From Streptomyces sp. CB00316 (GTDB lineage: Bacteria > Actinomycetota > Actinomycetes > Streptomycetales > Streptomycetaceae), in NCBI RefSeq assembly GCF_001905595.1, contig NZ_LIXI01000001.1, positions 558,001-622,000 of the forward strand: a stretch of 64,000 nucleotides of DNA, given 5' to 3'. The translations under genes were made by a program, and so were the position numbers. Positions 9,678-18,150 of the stretch are shown here, one piece after another; within the stretch, counting starts at the first letter, position 1, and each line of letters begins with the position of its first letter. The notes beneath the pieces are model-generated. The model was not told the origin of the DNA, searched no databases, and saw nothing but the letters and a program-made list of their open reading frames with translations.

Positions 9678-10480
9678 CAGGTCAGCAGTCCCGTCCGTAC
9701 GGGCTCGGCGGCCGCGTGGGGGTGTACGTGGTCGTGGCCGGGCAGCGCGTGCTGGCCGAGCGCCTCCGGCGGCGGCCCGTCGTGCGTCACACAGCCGTCG
9801 CGCAGGACCACGGCCCGGTCGATCAGCGGCTCCAGCGGGCCCAGCTCGTGCAGCACGAGAAGCACGGAGGTGGACAGGGCCACCTGCTCGCGCAGGGTCG
9901 CCGCCAGGATCTCCTGGCTGGCCAGGTCCACCCCGGCCATCGGCTCGTCCATGATCAGCAGCTCCGGTTCGGCGGCCAGGGCGCGGGCGATCAGGACCCG
10001 CTGGTGCTGGCCGCCCGACAGGGCGCTCACGGAGTCCTTGGCGCGGTCGGCCAGGCCCACCAGCTCGATGGCCCGGTCGACGGCCGCCCGGTCCGCCCTC
10101 CCGGGCCACCGCAGCTTCGTACGGGCCAGCCGGCCGGAGGCGACGACCTCGCGGATCGTGGCGGGCACCCCGCCGGCGGCCGTGGTGCGCTGGGGCACGT
10201 AACCGATCCGGCCCCACTGCCGGAAGCGCCGCAGCTCGGTGCCGAACAGCTCGACGGTGCCGCCGGTCAGCGGGACCTGGCCGATGGCGGACCGTACGGC
10301 GGTGGACTTGCCGGAACCGTTGGCGCCCAGCAGGGCGACGACCTCGCCGCGGTGCACGGTGAGGTCCACCCCGCGCAGCACGGGGCGCGCGCCGAGGGTG
10401 GCCGTGGCGCCGCGCAGGCTGACCACGGGCTCGCGGGTGGCGCCCACGGGGTCGTGGGCGGTGCTCTCACGCTCCGGCAT
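9677..10480 (-). CDS. znuC: Zinc ABC transporter ATP-binding protein
   Basis: A 267-residue ATPase with Walker A GANGSGKST, signature LSGGQHQRVLIARAL, Walker B LLIMDEPMAGVD and the switch His in LLVLHELG. The C-terminus has a histidine-rich stretch (GHDHVHPHAA) common in zinc transporters. The ATG at 10480 is chosen because GGAGG lies 5 bases upstream; an ATG eight codons earlier (10504) lacks a site. It lies 36 bp downstream of znuA and overlaps znuB. Confidence 0.94.
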   Translation of the reverse strand: MPERESTAHDPVGATREPVVSLRGATATLGARPVLRGVDLTVHRGEVVALLGANGSGKSTAVRSAIGQVPLTGGTVELFGTELRRFRQWGRIGYVPQRTTAAGGVPATIREVVASGRLARTKLRWPGRADRAAVDRAIELVGLADRAKDSVSALSGGQHQRVLIARALAAEPELLIMDEPMAGVDLASQEILAATLREQVALSTSVLLVLHELGPLEPLIDRAVVLRDGCVTHDGPPPEALGQHALPGHDHVHPHAAAEPVRTGLLT

Positions 10481-10516
10481 GAGCGCCTCCGATCCGAACG
10501 TCACGAGTGATGCGGG

Positions 10517-11545
10517 TCACTTCGCGCCGAGTGCCTTCTGCAGCGCGGCGAGGTTGGACTCCATGACCTCGATGTAGTCAGCGCCCTGGGACTTCTCCGT
10601 GATTCCCTCCAGCGGGTCCAGGATGCCGGTCTTGAGCCCGGTGTCCTTCGCGAGGGTCTTCGCGGTCCGGTCGCTGGCGAGCGTCTCGAAGAAGACCGTG
10701 GTGGCCTTCTCCTTCTCCGCGACGGTGTGGATCTCCTGAATGCGTGCGGGGGTCGGCTCGGCCTCGGGGTCGATGCCCGCGATGCCCTGCTGGGTGAGCC
10801 CGTAGCGCTCGGCGAGGTAGCCGAAGGCGGAGTGGGTGGTGATGAAGGTCTTGGTGGCGGTGTTCTTCAGCCCGGTCTCGAACGCCGTGTTGAGCTTGTT
10901 CAGCTCGCCGACCAGGGCCTCGGTGTTCTTCCTGTAGTCGGCGGCGTGGTCGGGGTCGGCCTTCTCCAGCGACTTGCCGACACCCTTGGCGACCTCGGCG
11001 TACTTCACCGGGTCCAGCCAGATGTGCGGGTCGGCGCCGCCGTCCTCGCCGTGGTTGTGGCCGTCGCCCTCGGAGTGCTCCTCGTGGGCTTCTTCCTCGT
11101 GGCCGTGCTCGTCCCCGTGCTCTTCTTCGCCTTCGTGGCCTTGATCGTGGCCACTGACCTCTGCTCCGTGGTTCTCCAGCGTGGTGAGGGTCGCGGCGTC
11201 GACGGTGTTCTTCACACCGGACTGCGCAATCGCGTCGTCCACGGCGGGCTGGATGCCCTTGAGGTAGAGCACGTAGTCGGACTCGCTGATGGAGCCGATC
11301 TGGCGGGGTGTGAGCTCCAGGTCGTGCGGCTCGACACCCGGCTTGGTGAGGCTGGTGACGGCGACGTGCTCGCCGCCGATCCTCTCGGCCAGGAACTGCA
11401 TCGGGTAGAACGACGCGGTCACCTTCAGCTTGTCGCCGTTGCCCCCGTCCGCTGCGTCGGAGGTGGAGCAGGCCGAGAGAGCGGTCAGACCGAGGACGAC
11501 TGCTCCGGCGACGGCGGTGGTGGGTATGAGGCGGCGTACGTTCAT
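10517..11545 (-). CDS. znuA: Zinc-binding lipoprotein of ABC importer
   Basis: A 342-residue cluster A-I metal-binding protein with a lipoprotein signal (GLTALSACS lipobox). A long His/Glu/Asp-rich loop at about residues 135-175 (GHDQGHEGEEEHGDEHGHEE) is the hallmark of zinc-specific ZnuA. Conserved metal-site regions GVEPHDLELTP and THSAFGYLAERYG are present. The start at 11545 lacks a clear ribosome binding site and overlaps a Zur box. An in-frame ATG at 11554 is possible, or the mRNA may be nearly leaderless. It heads the znuA-znuC-znuB operon. Confidence 0.93.
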   Translation of the reverse strand: MNVRRLIPTTAVAGAVVLGLTALSACSTSDAADGGNGDKLKVTASFYPMQFLAERIGGEHVAVTSLTKPGVEPHDLELTPRQIGSISESDYVLYLKGIQPAVDDAIAQSGVKNTVDAATLTTLENHGAEVSGHDQGHEGEEEHGDEHGHEEEAHEEHSEGDGHNHGEDGGADPHIWLDPVKYAEVAKGVGKSLEKADPDHAADYRKNTEALVGELNKLNTAFETGLKNTATKTFITTHSAFGYLAERYGLTQQGIAGIDPEAEPTPARIQEIHTVAEKEKATTVFFETLASDRTAKTLAKDTGLKTGILDPLEGITEKSQGADYIEVMESNLAALQKALGAK

Positions 11546-11559
11546 GACAGTCATTTTCA
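11545..11559 (-). promoter_or_regulatory. Zur box 1
   Basis: Read on the minus strand, TGAAAATGACTGTCA closely matches the Streptomyces Zur box (TGaaAATGatTTTCA). It overlaps the proposed znuA start codon, so repressor binding would block transcription directly. Confidence 0.75.
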
Positions 11560-11566
11560 ACAAAAG

Positions 11567-11581
11567 TGGAAACGATTGTCA
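11567..11581. promoter_or_regulatory. Zur box 2
   Basis: TGGAAACGATTGTCA is an imperfect 15-bp palindrome resembling the Zur consensus. Its centre is 22 bp (two helical turns) from box 1, which would let two Zur dimers bind the same DNA face. It probably overlaps the znuA core promoter. Confidence 0.65.
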
Positions 11582-11779
11582 ACAAGACTGATGAGATGCC
11601 CGGAAGATCACATAGGGAGGGGTCGAAGATCGCCGGACCCCCCACCGATTTGATCCCAGGGGTGCGCCCGCCGGTAATCTGAAGCATTCGCCCGCCCGTC
11701 TCCCGACCACCACCCCCCCCCCACCGAGGCGCTACGCGCCGCACCTGTCCAATTTCGCCGTCGTAATGAAGAGAGCACC

Positions 11780-13162
11780 GTGGCCGCCGACAAGATCGAC
11801 ACCATCGTCAGCCTGAGCAAGCGCCGTGGCTTCGTCTACCCCTCCAGTGAGATCTACGGTGGTCAGCGCGCCGCCTGGGACTACGGGCCGCTGGGCGTCG
11901 AGATGAAGGAGAACCTGAAGCGCCAGTGGTGGCGCTACATGGTCACTTCGCGCGAGGACGTGGTCGGTCTCGACTCGTCGGTCATCCTGGCCCCGGACGT
12001 CTGGGTCGCCTCGGGTCACGTCGCCACCTTCTCGGACCCGCTGACCGAGTGCACCTCCTGTCACAAGCGCTACCGCGCCGACCACCTGGAGGAGGCGTAC
12101 GAGGAGAAGCACGGCAAGCCGCCGGTCAACGGTCTCGCCGACCTCAACTGCCCCAACTGCGGCAACAAGGGCACCTTCACCGAGCCCAAGGAGTTCTCGG
12201 GCCTGCTCTCCACCCACCTCGGCCCCACCCAGGACTCCGGCTCGGTCGCCTACCTGCGCCCCGAGACCGCCCAGGGCATCTTCACCAACTTCGGCCAGGT
12301 GCAGCAGACCTCCCGCAAGAAGCCGCCGTTCGGCATCGCGCAGGTCGGCAAGTCCTTCCGGAACGAGATCACTCCGGGCAACTTCATCTTCCGGACCCGC
12401 GAGTTCGAGCAGATGGAGATGGAGTTCTTCGTCAAGCCGGGCGAGGACGAGGAGTGGCAGCAGTACTGGATGGACCAGCGCTGGAACTGGTACACGGACC
12501 TCGGCATGCGCGAGGAGAACATGCGCTGGTTCGAGCACCCGCAGGAGAAACTCTCCCACTACTCCAAGCGCACCGCGGACATCGAGTACCGCTTCCGCTT
12601 CGGCGGCAGCGAGTGGGGCGAGCTGGAGGGCGTCGCCAATCGCACCGACTACGACCTCAAGGCGCACTCCAAGGCCTCGGGCACCGACCTCCAGTACTAC
12701 GACCAGGAGGCCGGCGAGCGCTGGACGCCGTACGTCATCGAGCCCGCGGCCGGAGTCGGCCGCGCGATGCTGGCGTTCCTGCTCGACGCCTACATCGAGG
12801 ACGAGGCGCCCAACGCCAAGGGCGTCATGGAGAAGCGCACCGTGATGCGCCTCGACCCGCGCCTGGCGCCGGTCAAGGTCGCGGTCCTGCCGCTCTCCCG
12901 CAACCCGCAGCTCTCGCCGAAGGCCAAGGGCCTGGCGACCGACCTGCGCAAGAACTGGAACATCGAGTTCGACGACGCCGGCGCCATCGGCCGCCGCTAC
13001 CGCCGCCAGGACGAGATCGGCACCCCGTTCTGCGTCACCGTCGACTTCGACACCCTGGACGACAACGCGGTGACCGTGCGCGAGCGCGACACGATGAAGC
13101 AGGAGCGCGTCTCCCTGGACCAGATCCAGGCGTATCTCGGCGCCCGACTGATCGGCTGCTGA
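11780..13162 (+). CDS. glyS: Glycyl-tRNA synthetase (alpha2 type)
   Basis: A 460-residue class II glycyl-tRNA synthetase of the single-chain dimeric type. Recognised segments are [24 protein letters not shown] (N-terminal), motif 2 region [33 protein letters not shown] and motif 3 [17 protein letters not shown]. The C-terminal anticodon-binding domain starts near residue 360 ([11 protein letters not shown]). A zinc knuckle-like CTSCHKRY...CPNCG is inserted near residues 91-129. GTG start at 11780 with GAAGAGAG upstream. Divergent from znuA. Confidence 0.97.
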   Translation: MAADKIDTIVSLSKRRGFVYPSSEIYGGQRAAWDYGPLGVEMKENLKRQWWRYMVTSREDVVGLDSSVILAPDVWVASGHVATFSDPLTECTSCHKRYRADHLEEAYEEKHGKPPVNGLADLNCPNCGNKGTFTEPKEFSGLLSTHLGPTQDSGSVAYLRPETAQGIFTNFGQVQQTSRKKPPFGIAQVGKSFRNEITPGNFIFRTREFEQMEMEFFVKPGEDEEWQQYWMDQRWNWYTDLGMREENMRWFEHPQEKLSHYSKRTADIEYRFRFGGSEWGELEGVANRTDYDLKAHSKASGTDLQYYDQEAGERWTPYVIEPAAGVGRAMLAFLLDAYIEDEAPNAKGVMEKRTVMRLDPRLAPVKVAVLPLSRNPQLSPKAKGLATDLRKNWNIEFDDAGAIGRRYRRQDEIGTPFCVTVDFDTLDDNAVTVRERDTMKQERVSLDQIQAYLGARLIGC

Positions 13163-13182
13163 CGCCCCCGTAGGCGCGTGAG

Positions 13183-13212
13183 GCCCCCGGTTCCGGGTAC
13201 GGAACCGGGGGC
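13183..13212 (+). terminator. Hairpin terminator after glyS
   Basis: A 13-bp perfect stem (13183-13195 with 13200-13212) and a 4-nt loop, 20 bp after the glyS stop; outer bases add further pairing. Confidence 0.8.
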
Positions 13213-13265
13213 TTCGTCATACAGTCCACCGGAGCCCCCCCCGCCGTCGTCCCGGGAGGTACGCG

Positions 13266-13469
13266 ATGCCGTCGATCACCACCAGCAAGGTCACCAGATG
13301 GGACCAGCACGGTCGTGAACACGTCGTGCAGGTACGGAAGTCGGGCATGTCGCGCGAGCTGAGGTGCTCCACCTGCGGCTGGCGCCGCTCGGCGCAGTTC
13401 CTGCCCTGGCTGAAGGCCCAGGAGCACCTGACCGAGGCCCACCAGGCGACGGTCGACCCGACGGCCTGA
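13266..13469 (+). CDS. Small C2H2-like zinc-knuckle protein
   Basis: A 67-residue protein with an excellent ribosome binding site (GGGAGG, 13253-13258). A CSTCGW knuckle is followed 20-odd residues later by EHLTEAHQ, giving a CxxC...HxxxxH arrangement that could bind one zinc ion. The N-terminal VTRWDQHGREHVVQVRKSGM is predicted to be beta-rich. No function is recognised; its codon use supports a real gene. Confidence 0.75.
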   Translation: MPSITTSKVTRWDQHGREHVVQVRKSGMSRELRCSTCGWRRSAQFLPWLKAQEHLTEAHQATVDPTA

Positions 13470-13512
13470 AAATCTGGTGCGGGGTGCTCCGGGAGCGGGG
13501 TACCGTTCCGGC

Positions 13513-13542
13513 ATGTCTTCGTTCTTCCAGATCTACGAGTGA
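13513..13542 (+). CDS. Candidate micro-ORF MSSFFQIYE
   Basis: A nine-codon open frame (MSSFFQIYE) ending in TGA, followed four bases later by a hairpin. No ribosome binding site precedes it, but TACCGT at 13501-13506 could be a -10 element placing the transcription start at or next to the ATG, giving a leaderless message. It may be a leader peptide for the DUF6243 gene. Expression is not proven. Confidence 0.35.
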   Translation: MSSFFQIYE

Positions 13543-13546
13543 GAGC

Positions 13547-13572
13547 GCGGCGGGGACCCGACCACCCGCCGC
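13547..13572 (+). promoter_or_regulatory. Hairpin between micro-ORF and DUF6243 gene
   Basis: GCGGCGGG (13547-13554) pairs with CCCGCCGC (13565-13572) around a 10-nt loop, starting just after the micro-ORF stop. Downstream lies a run of overlapping GATC/ATCG repeats. It could be an attenuator element or simply secondary structure. Confidence 0.4.
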
Positions 13573-13643
13573 CCACCGGATCGATCGATCGCGATCACCT
13601 GATCACTTCCTTCCTCACTTCTCACCACGAATGGGAGAACGCC

Positions 13644-13862
13644 GTGGCCAAGAGCCGCAACAACCTTCTCGGCGTCGGCGGACAGCGCAAGAAGCTGTCC
13701 CGGGCCGAACAGCAGGGCGCGGGTTCCGCGCGAGGGGCCGACCGCAAGGTGGCCGAGGACAAGAGGCAGGAGCTCGTCCGCAAGATGCGCGAGCGCGCCG
13801 AGGCGCAGGCGGCCACGACCGCCACCGAGCCGGGCGAGCAGGACGGCCCCGCGCAGAGCTGA
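13644..13862 (+). CDS. DUF6243-like small basic protein
   Basis: A 72-residue basic protein, VAKSRNNLLGVGGQRKKLSRAEQQ..., with a lysine/arginine-rich helical centre (KVAEDKRQELVRKMRERAEAQ) and a Thr/Glu-rich tail. It resembles the Streptomyces family annotated DUF6243; function unknown. A nucleic-acid-binding role is only suggested by charge. The GTG at 13644 follows GGGAGAA at 13633-13639. A strong terminator follows. Confidence 0.75.
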   Translation: MAKSRNNLLGVGGQRKKLSRAEQQGAGSARGADRKVAEDKRQELVRKMRERAEAQAATTATEPGEQDGPAQS

Positions 13863-13919
13863 CGCACCCGCAGGCGTCACGTACGGCCTCACCGCGTACG
13901 CGACCCGGCTCCACCGCAC

Positions 13920-13963
13920 ACGGCCGTGGGCCCGGATCATCCGTGATCCGGGCCCACGGCCGT
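13920..13963. terminator. Strong hairpin terminator
   Basis: A perfect 20-bp stem (13920-13939 with 13944-13963) and a 4-nt loop, 58 bp after the DUF6243-like gene. Confidence 0.85.
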
Positions 13964-14149
13964 ACCCGGGGAGAACGGCTCAGGTGACCGCTCGTTCCGG
14001 CGTGCCCAGCTGGGAGTCGGCAGACGTCGCGTGCAGCGGAGGAGCAGCGGTTGCGCGCCGCTGACCAGTGCTTTCGCCCGCAGGACAGGGCGGTGGGGCA
14101 GGCGTAGATTGGGTCGGGGACGCTCCTGGCCTGATGGGAGATGAGCGTC

Positions 14150-14848
14150 ATGTCATTCGTCCAGATGATCGACTTCCGGTCGAAACACATCGACGAGTTG
14201 AACAAGGTGATGGACTCCTGGGCGGAGGCCACCTCGGGCAAACGGACAGCGACGCACGCGATGACGGGCCACGACCGCTCGGATGCCTCGCACCTGGTGG
14301 AGATCGTCGAGTTCCCTTCCTACGAGGAGGCGATGAGGAACTCGAACCTGCCGGAGACCGAGCGGTTCTTCCGGGAGATGGTCGCTCTCTGCGAGACCGA
14401 ACCCTCGTTCACCGACCTGGACGTTATCCGGGACGAGCACCTCAACAAGGAGGCGGTGCGCCGCTACTTCGACGAGTTCGTCAACAACGGCGACTACGAC
14501 GTCATGGACGAGCTGTGCGCGGCCGACTACCGCGAGCACGACCCGTCGCTGTCCTCGTACGACATGGGTACGGAGGACGCCAAGCGGGAGAGCCGAGAGA
14601 TCATGGAGGCCTTCCGGCCGCAGGCCGTCATCGAGGGCATGGTCGCCGAAGGCGACACGGTCGCGGTGCGTTTCAGCTTCACCGGTCGGCACGTCGGCGA
14701 ATACCAGGGCGTCGAAGCCACCGGCAGGGAGGTGAAAGGCACCGGGCACGCGACCTTCCGCTGTGTCGGCGGCAAGTACACGGAGAGCTGGTGGAACACC
14801 GACGACCTGGGGATCATGCAGCAACTGGGCGTCATCGAGGACCAGTAG
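14150..14848 (+). CDS. Ester-cyclase/SnoaL-like two-domain protein
   Basis: A 232-residue cytosolic protein. The C-terminal part (about 105-232) has the SnoaL-like/ester cyclase layout: VRRYFDEFVNNGDYDVMDELCAADYREHDP, then IMEAFRPQAVIEGMVAEGDTVAVRFSFTGRHVGEYQG and a closing GGKYTESWWNTDDLGIMQQLG. The N-terminal 95 residues (FVQMIDFRSKHIDELNKVMDSW) look like an ABM/ferredoxin-like dimeric alpha-beta domain. The substrate is unknown. The ATG at 14150 is preferred because GGGAG at 14136-14140 abuts the ATG at 14141. Confidence 0.75.
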   Translation: MSFVQMIDFRSKHIDELNKVMDSWAEATSGKRTATHAMTGHDRSDASHLVEIVEFPSYEEAMRNSNLPETERFFREMVALCETEPSFTDLDVIRDEHLNKEAVRRYFDEFVNNGDYDVMDELCAADYREHDPSLSSYDMGTEDAKRESREIMEAFRPQAVIEGMVAEGDTVAVRFSFTGRHVGEYQGVEATGREVKGTGHATFRCVGGKYTESWWNTDDLGIMQQLGVIEDQ

Positions 14849-15107
14849 CCCTCCGGCCGCACGCCGCGACACCGTCCCGGACGCGCCCGGGACGTGGCAT
14901 GGGGTCGTGATGCCCGGCCCCAGCACCGGGGCGCAGAAGCGGAGGCCGATGGGGCCACCCGGCGAGCCGTGTCCGGGGAGTGTGACGCGAGGGGCTTTGT
15001 TTGGCCGCTTCCGGCGGGCGGGTCAGACTGATGGGGACCGCCCGCCTGGACCCCGGCCGCCCCCTCGGGGCTGGGCCTGCTCGCACACCTCCCCGTCAGG
15101 AAACGCC

Positions 15108-16085
15108 GTGCCCCACACCTCCGCCGCCTCCGCCGCCCCTCGGGTAGGCACTCCCGCCCCGCGCACCGGCTCCCACCGCTTCAGCGCGGTGATCAGCCGC
15201 ATCGCCGAGGAGATGGCCACGCTCACCGACCACGGCATCCCCGCCGACTACATACCGATGCTCGCCGGTGCCGCCCCCCGGCGGTTCGGCATGGCTGTCG
15301 CGGAGCCGGACGGGACCGTCTACGGTGTCGGCGACTGGCAGCAGCCGTTCTCGACGCAGTCCATCTCCAAGGTGTTCGCCTTGGCCCTGGCGCTCTCCCT
15401 GGACGGCGGGCAGCTTTGGCAGGGCGTGGGCCGCGAGCCCTCGGGCAACCCCTTCAACTCCCTGGTGCAGCTGGAGTACGAGAACGGGATCCCGCGTAAC
15501 CCCTTCATCAACGCCGGCGCCCTGGTGGTGACCGACCGGCTGCAGGCCCTGACCGGGGACGCCGCCGGCCAGGTGCGGGAGCTGCTGCGCACGGAGAGCG
15601 GCAACCCCGCCATCGACTTCATGCCGGAGGTCGCCGCCTCCGAAGCGGCCTTCGGGGACCGCAACGCCGCGCTGGCCCACTTCATGGCCTCCTACGGCAA
15701 CATCACGCTCCCGGTCCCCACCTTGCTCGCCGCCTACTTCCGCCAGTGCTCCATCGAGGCCTCGTGCGCGGACCTGGCCCTCGCTGCCGGGTTCCTGGCC
15801 CGGCACGGTGTCCGGGCCGACGGGTCGGCGCTGCTGACCCGCAGCCAGGCGAAGCAGGTCAACGCGGTCATGCTCACCTGCGGGACGTACGACGCGGCCG
15901 GAGAGTTCGCCTACCGGGTGGGGCTGCCCGGCAAGAGCGGCGTCGGCGGCGGGATCATCGCCATCGTGCCCGGGGTGTGCACCCTGTGCGTCTGGAGCCC
16001 GGGCCTCGACCGGCGCGGCAACTCGGTGGCGGGTGTGTCGGCCCTCGACCGGTTCACCACGCTCACCGGGCTGTCCGTCTTCTGA
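15108..16085 (+). CDS. glsA: Glutaminase
   Basis: A 325-residue beta-lactamase-fold glutaminase converting glutamine to glutamate and ammonia. Family motifs are present: FSTQSISKVF with the catalytic SxxK, NPFNSLVQLEYENGIPRNPFINAGA, the GDRNAALAHFM helix, and C-terminal VGLPGKSGVGGGI. The GTG at 15108 follows AGGAAA; it gives a 20-residue low-complexity leader before the domain. Upstream 14849-15107 shows no other gene. A perfect hairpin ends the unit. Confidence 0.93.
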   Translation: MPHTSAASAAPRVGTPAPRTGSHRFSAVISRIAEEMATLTDHGIPADYIPMLAGAAPRRFGMAVAEPDGTVYGVGDWQQPFSTQSISKVFALALALSLDGGQLWQGVGREPSGNPFNSLVQLEYENGIPRNPFINAGALVVTDRLQALTGDAAGQVRELLRTESGNPAIDFMPEVAASEAAFGDRNAALAHFMASYGNITLPVPTLLAAYFRQCSIEASCADLALAAGFLARHGVRADGSALLTRSQAKQVNAVMLTCGTYDAAGEFAYRVGLPGKSGVGGGIIAIVPGVCTLCVWSPGLDRRGNSVAGVSALDRFTTLTGLSVF

Positions 16086-16119
16086 CGTGCTGCTGGGCCT
16101 ACGGCCTACCTGGTCCAGA

Positions 16120-16154
16120 ACTGGCGCGGCGCGAAGCCCTCGCGCCGCGCCAGT
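16120..16154 (+). terminator. Hairpin terminator after glsA
   Basis: A perfect 15-bp stem (16120-16134 with 16140-16154) and a 5-nt loop, 35 bp after the glsA stop. It lies where the opposite-strand PPOX remnant loses homology. Confidence 0.8.
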
Positions 16155-16448
16155 GGCCGGCCAGTAGTGCTCGAAGTCGGGGTCGTCCTCGGACAGCACG
16201 CGAGCCCGCCCGAAGAGCTGAGCCCCCCGGCTGCTGGCCTCTTTGACCAGCGGGGCGAAGATCCCCACCGAGACACGCGGATCGGCGGCGAGGTTCCTCA
16301 TCTTCGGGGAGCCCGGAGCCGTACTGAACATCACCGCGAAGTCGAGGGAGAAGTACCGTACGGGTGTCGCGAGGGGGCCTTCCGGGCCTGCCGTCGCGAT
16401 CACGCACATGTTCTGCGTCGAGAGCAGGTTGCGTATGCCTGCGTCGAA
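16155..16448 (-). pseudogene. Truncated PPOX (FMN-binding oxidase-like) gene
   Basis: Minus-strand sequence reading FDAGIRNLLSTQNMCVIATAG and on through GPLATPVRYFSLDFAVMFSTA, SPKMRNLAADPRVSVGIFAP and ARVLSEDDPDFEHYWPA. This is the N-terminal two-thirds of a pyridoxamine 5'-phosphate oxidase-like split-barrel protein. No start codon lies upstream in frame before a stop except the internal ATG at 16409. After FEHYW the homologous C-terminus is lost and the frame runs antisense through glsA. It is called a remnant by eye; translation from 16409 cannot be excluded. Confidence 0.65.
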
Positions 16449-16525
16449 CGGAGTGTGAAGCCCGTATCTTCCGGCACCGCGGACCGTCGCGGTTTTGAAC
16501 CGCCCCCCGGGGGCAACCGGCCGCC

Positions 16526-16786
16526 ATGGAAACCAACGGCCCCACCGAAGAAGCGACGGTCACCCAGGGGGACGAGCACCATGTCCTTCTCAGCGCGGAC
16601 ACCAACGGCGACGGAAAACCTGACGTGTGGATGACGGACACGACCGGTGACGGCGTCGCGGATCTCTACCAGTTCGACACCACCGGCGACGGGAAGATCG
16701 ACGTGACGGTGGTCGAAGGAGGGGAGGAGCCCGGAACCGACCGGCTCGTGGTCGACGGTGACGGCGGTCACCCCCAGCAGGCCTGA
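16526..16786 (+). CDS. Small acidic protein with DxxGDG repeats
   Basis: An 86-residue acidic protein with three consecutive repeats, DTNGDGKPDVW, DTTGDGVADLY and DTTGDGKIDVT, spaced about 13 residues apart. These resemble calcium-binding loops of thrombospondin type-3 or EF-hand-like DxDxDG motifs. No signal peptide is seen. Similar short proteins occur in actinobacteria without assigned function. Calcium binding is inferred. The ribosome binding site is weak (GGGGGC). Confidence 0.6.
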   Translation: METNGPTEEATVTQGDEHHVLLSADTNGDGKPDVWMTDTTGDGVADLYQFDTTGDGKIDVTVVEGGEEPGTDRLVVDGDGGHPQQA

Positions 16787-17251
16787 GCTCCCGGGGAACA
16801 TCAAGCCTGACCTCCGAGGAACATCAAGGGGAGCGTGGACGGCGCGGGCGCTACAGGTCCCCGAGCCAGGGATGGCCCGGGTGCACGCGGGCCAGCAGCC
16901 CGGTCAGGGTCCCGCGCCGGGTCGGGGACAGGTGAGGGAGGTCGTGGCGAAGCCCGCCTGATCCTTCGGACGGGCGTGCTTCGCCTTGAAGAGCAGGCAG
17001 GCTCGGCACCACCAGCGGTACGCGGCCCAGCCGGTCGGCCCGCCGCTGGCGCGGTCCGGCGAGCGGGCCGCGCCTGGTCAGCTACCCGTCGTCGGACGAG
17101 AGGACCCGCACCCGGCTGGAGCGGCTGCACCGGATCGCCCTTGCCGCCGAGTCCAAGTAGCCGTGTCAGCACGGCACTTCGGGGAACCCGAGGGACAGGC
17201 CGGTCCACATCGGGATCGGGTCTCGGAGCGACCGTCCCGAAGGAGTGGCAG
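16787..17251 (+). other. Gene-poor, probably decayed stretch
   Basis: About 465 bp without a convincing gene. Several frames are open by GC bias but lack a start with a ribosome binding site or a recognisable family. A short frame ending DERTRTRLERLHRIALAAESK (stop near 17160) might be the tail of a lost gene. Confidence 0.4.
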
Positions 17252-17524
17252 ATGACTACGCAGTACGGCAACCAGCCGACCGGGCAGCAGCACCACGGCG
17301 CGCCTCAGCGCGGGGCGAGCAGCAACGTGTTCAGCATCATCGCGATCGTCCTGGGCGTGATCGGGTTCATCATCCTGCCGATCGTCTTCGCCCTGGCCGG
17401 CCTGGTGATGGCCGTCATCGCCAAGGCCGTCCGGCACGAGCGGCTCTCCACGGTCGCCATCGTCGTCAGCGCCATCGGTCTGGTGGGCGGCATGGTCCTC
17501 GGCGCGGTCTTCGCCAGCATGTGA
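17252..17524 (+). CDS. Small two-TM membrane protein (DUF4190-like)
   Basis: A 90-residue protein. The N-terminal 25 residues are polar and Gln-rich (MTTQYGNQPTGQQHHGAPQ), then come two membrane segments, VFSIIAIVLGVIGFIILPIVF and VAIVVSAIGLVGGMVLGAVF, split by a short basic loop AKAVRHERLS. The layout matches small DUF4190-type proteins. The ATG at 17252 follows AAGGAG (17240-17245). Function unknown. Confidence 0.75.
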   Translation: MTTQYGNQPTGQQHHGAPQRGASSNVFSIIAIVLGVIGFIILPIVFALAGLVMAVIAKAVRHERLSTVAIVVSAIGLVGGMVLGAVFASM

Positions 17525-17674
17525 TCGAGCCGGGTGACGCCCGGGAGCCCGAGGCGGACAGCGCCTCGGGCTCCTGGTGTGCGTCTGCTCGGCGCTCGGC
17601 CGACGCGGCGAGCCCTACCGGTTCGGGCGGCGGCGGGCCAGGCTCCAGAAGAGGAGCGGGACCGCGACAGCGGC

Positions 17675-17848
17675 GAGAACCCCATCCACGTCGGGGAGAA
17701 CGTCTGGATCGGGGCCGGCGCCACGATCCTGCCGGGCGTCACGATCGGCAAGGACGCGGTGATCGCCGCTGGGGCGGTGGTGGCCGAGGACGTCCCGGCG
17801 GCCAGCCTGGTGACCGGCCCGAAGGCCACGGTGAACCGCCGGTGGTGA
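17675..17848 (+). pseudogene. C-terminal remnant of hexapeptide acetyltransferase
   Basis: Reads [20 protein letters not shown] followed by [31 protein letters not shown]. This is the left-handed beta-helix C-terminus of maltose/galactoside O-acetyltransferases (LacA type), including the final GP(K)A loop. The N-terminal half, with the catalytic His region, is replaced by an unrelated open frame. At 58 residues it cannot form a full domain, so it is a remnant. Confidence 0.75.
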
Positions 17849-17941
17849 GGGAAGTCCTCGGGCAGTACGTGGGCCCCATGGACCACGTGAGGAAGGAAGG
17901 CGTCGACACCCGTCGGTAAGGTGCGCAGATGTCATCAACCA

Positions 17942-18150
17942 GCCGGTGGGGTCCCGGTAGCCGCCCGCGAAGCGGTACGGCTGGGGGGATCTGCTCACTC
18001 GTGGCGGCGCGTTGCGCGCCGCAGGGGCTGTAGGCGTACGTGTTGACCTTCGTGCCCGCCTCGTCGGCCAGAGCCACGACGCTGCCGAGTGCGTCGGTGA
18101 GGCAGTAGTGGTTCTTGCCCCCGCGGGTCATGGAGTTGCCCGGGTTTCGC
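17942..18150 (-). pseudogene. RHS-repeat protein remnant with frameshift
   Basis: The minus strand reads NSMTRGGKNHYCLTDALGSV, then VALADEAGTKVNTYAYSPCG and AQRAATSEQIP, then in another frame PQPYRFAGGYRDPTG. This is the RHS-repeat core region (YYLTDALGSV...NTYAYSPRG...PYRFAGG...DPTG) of a large polymorphic-toxin-type protein. The break between EQIP and PQPYRF is a frameshift, and everything N- and C-terminal is gone. Confidence 0.8.
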
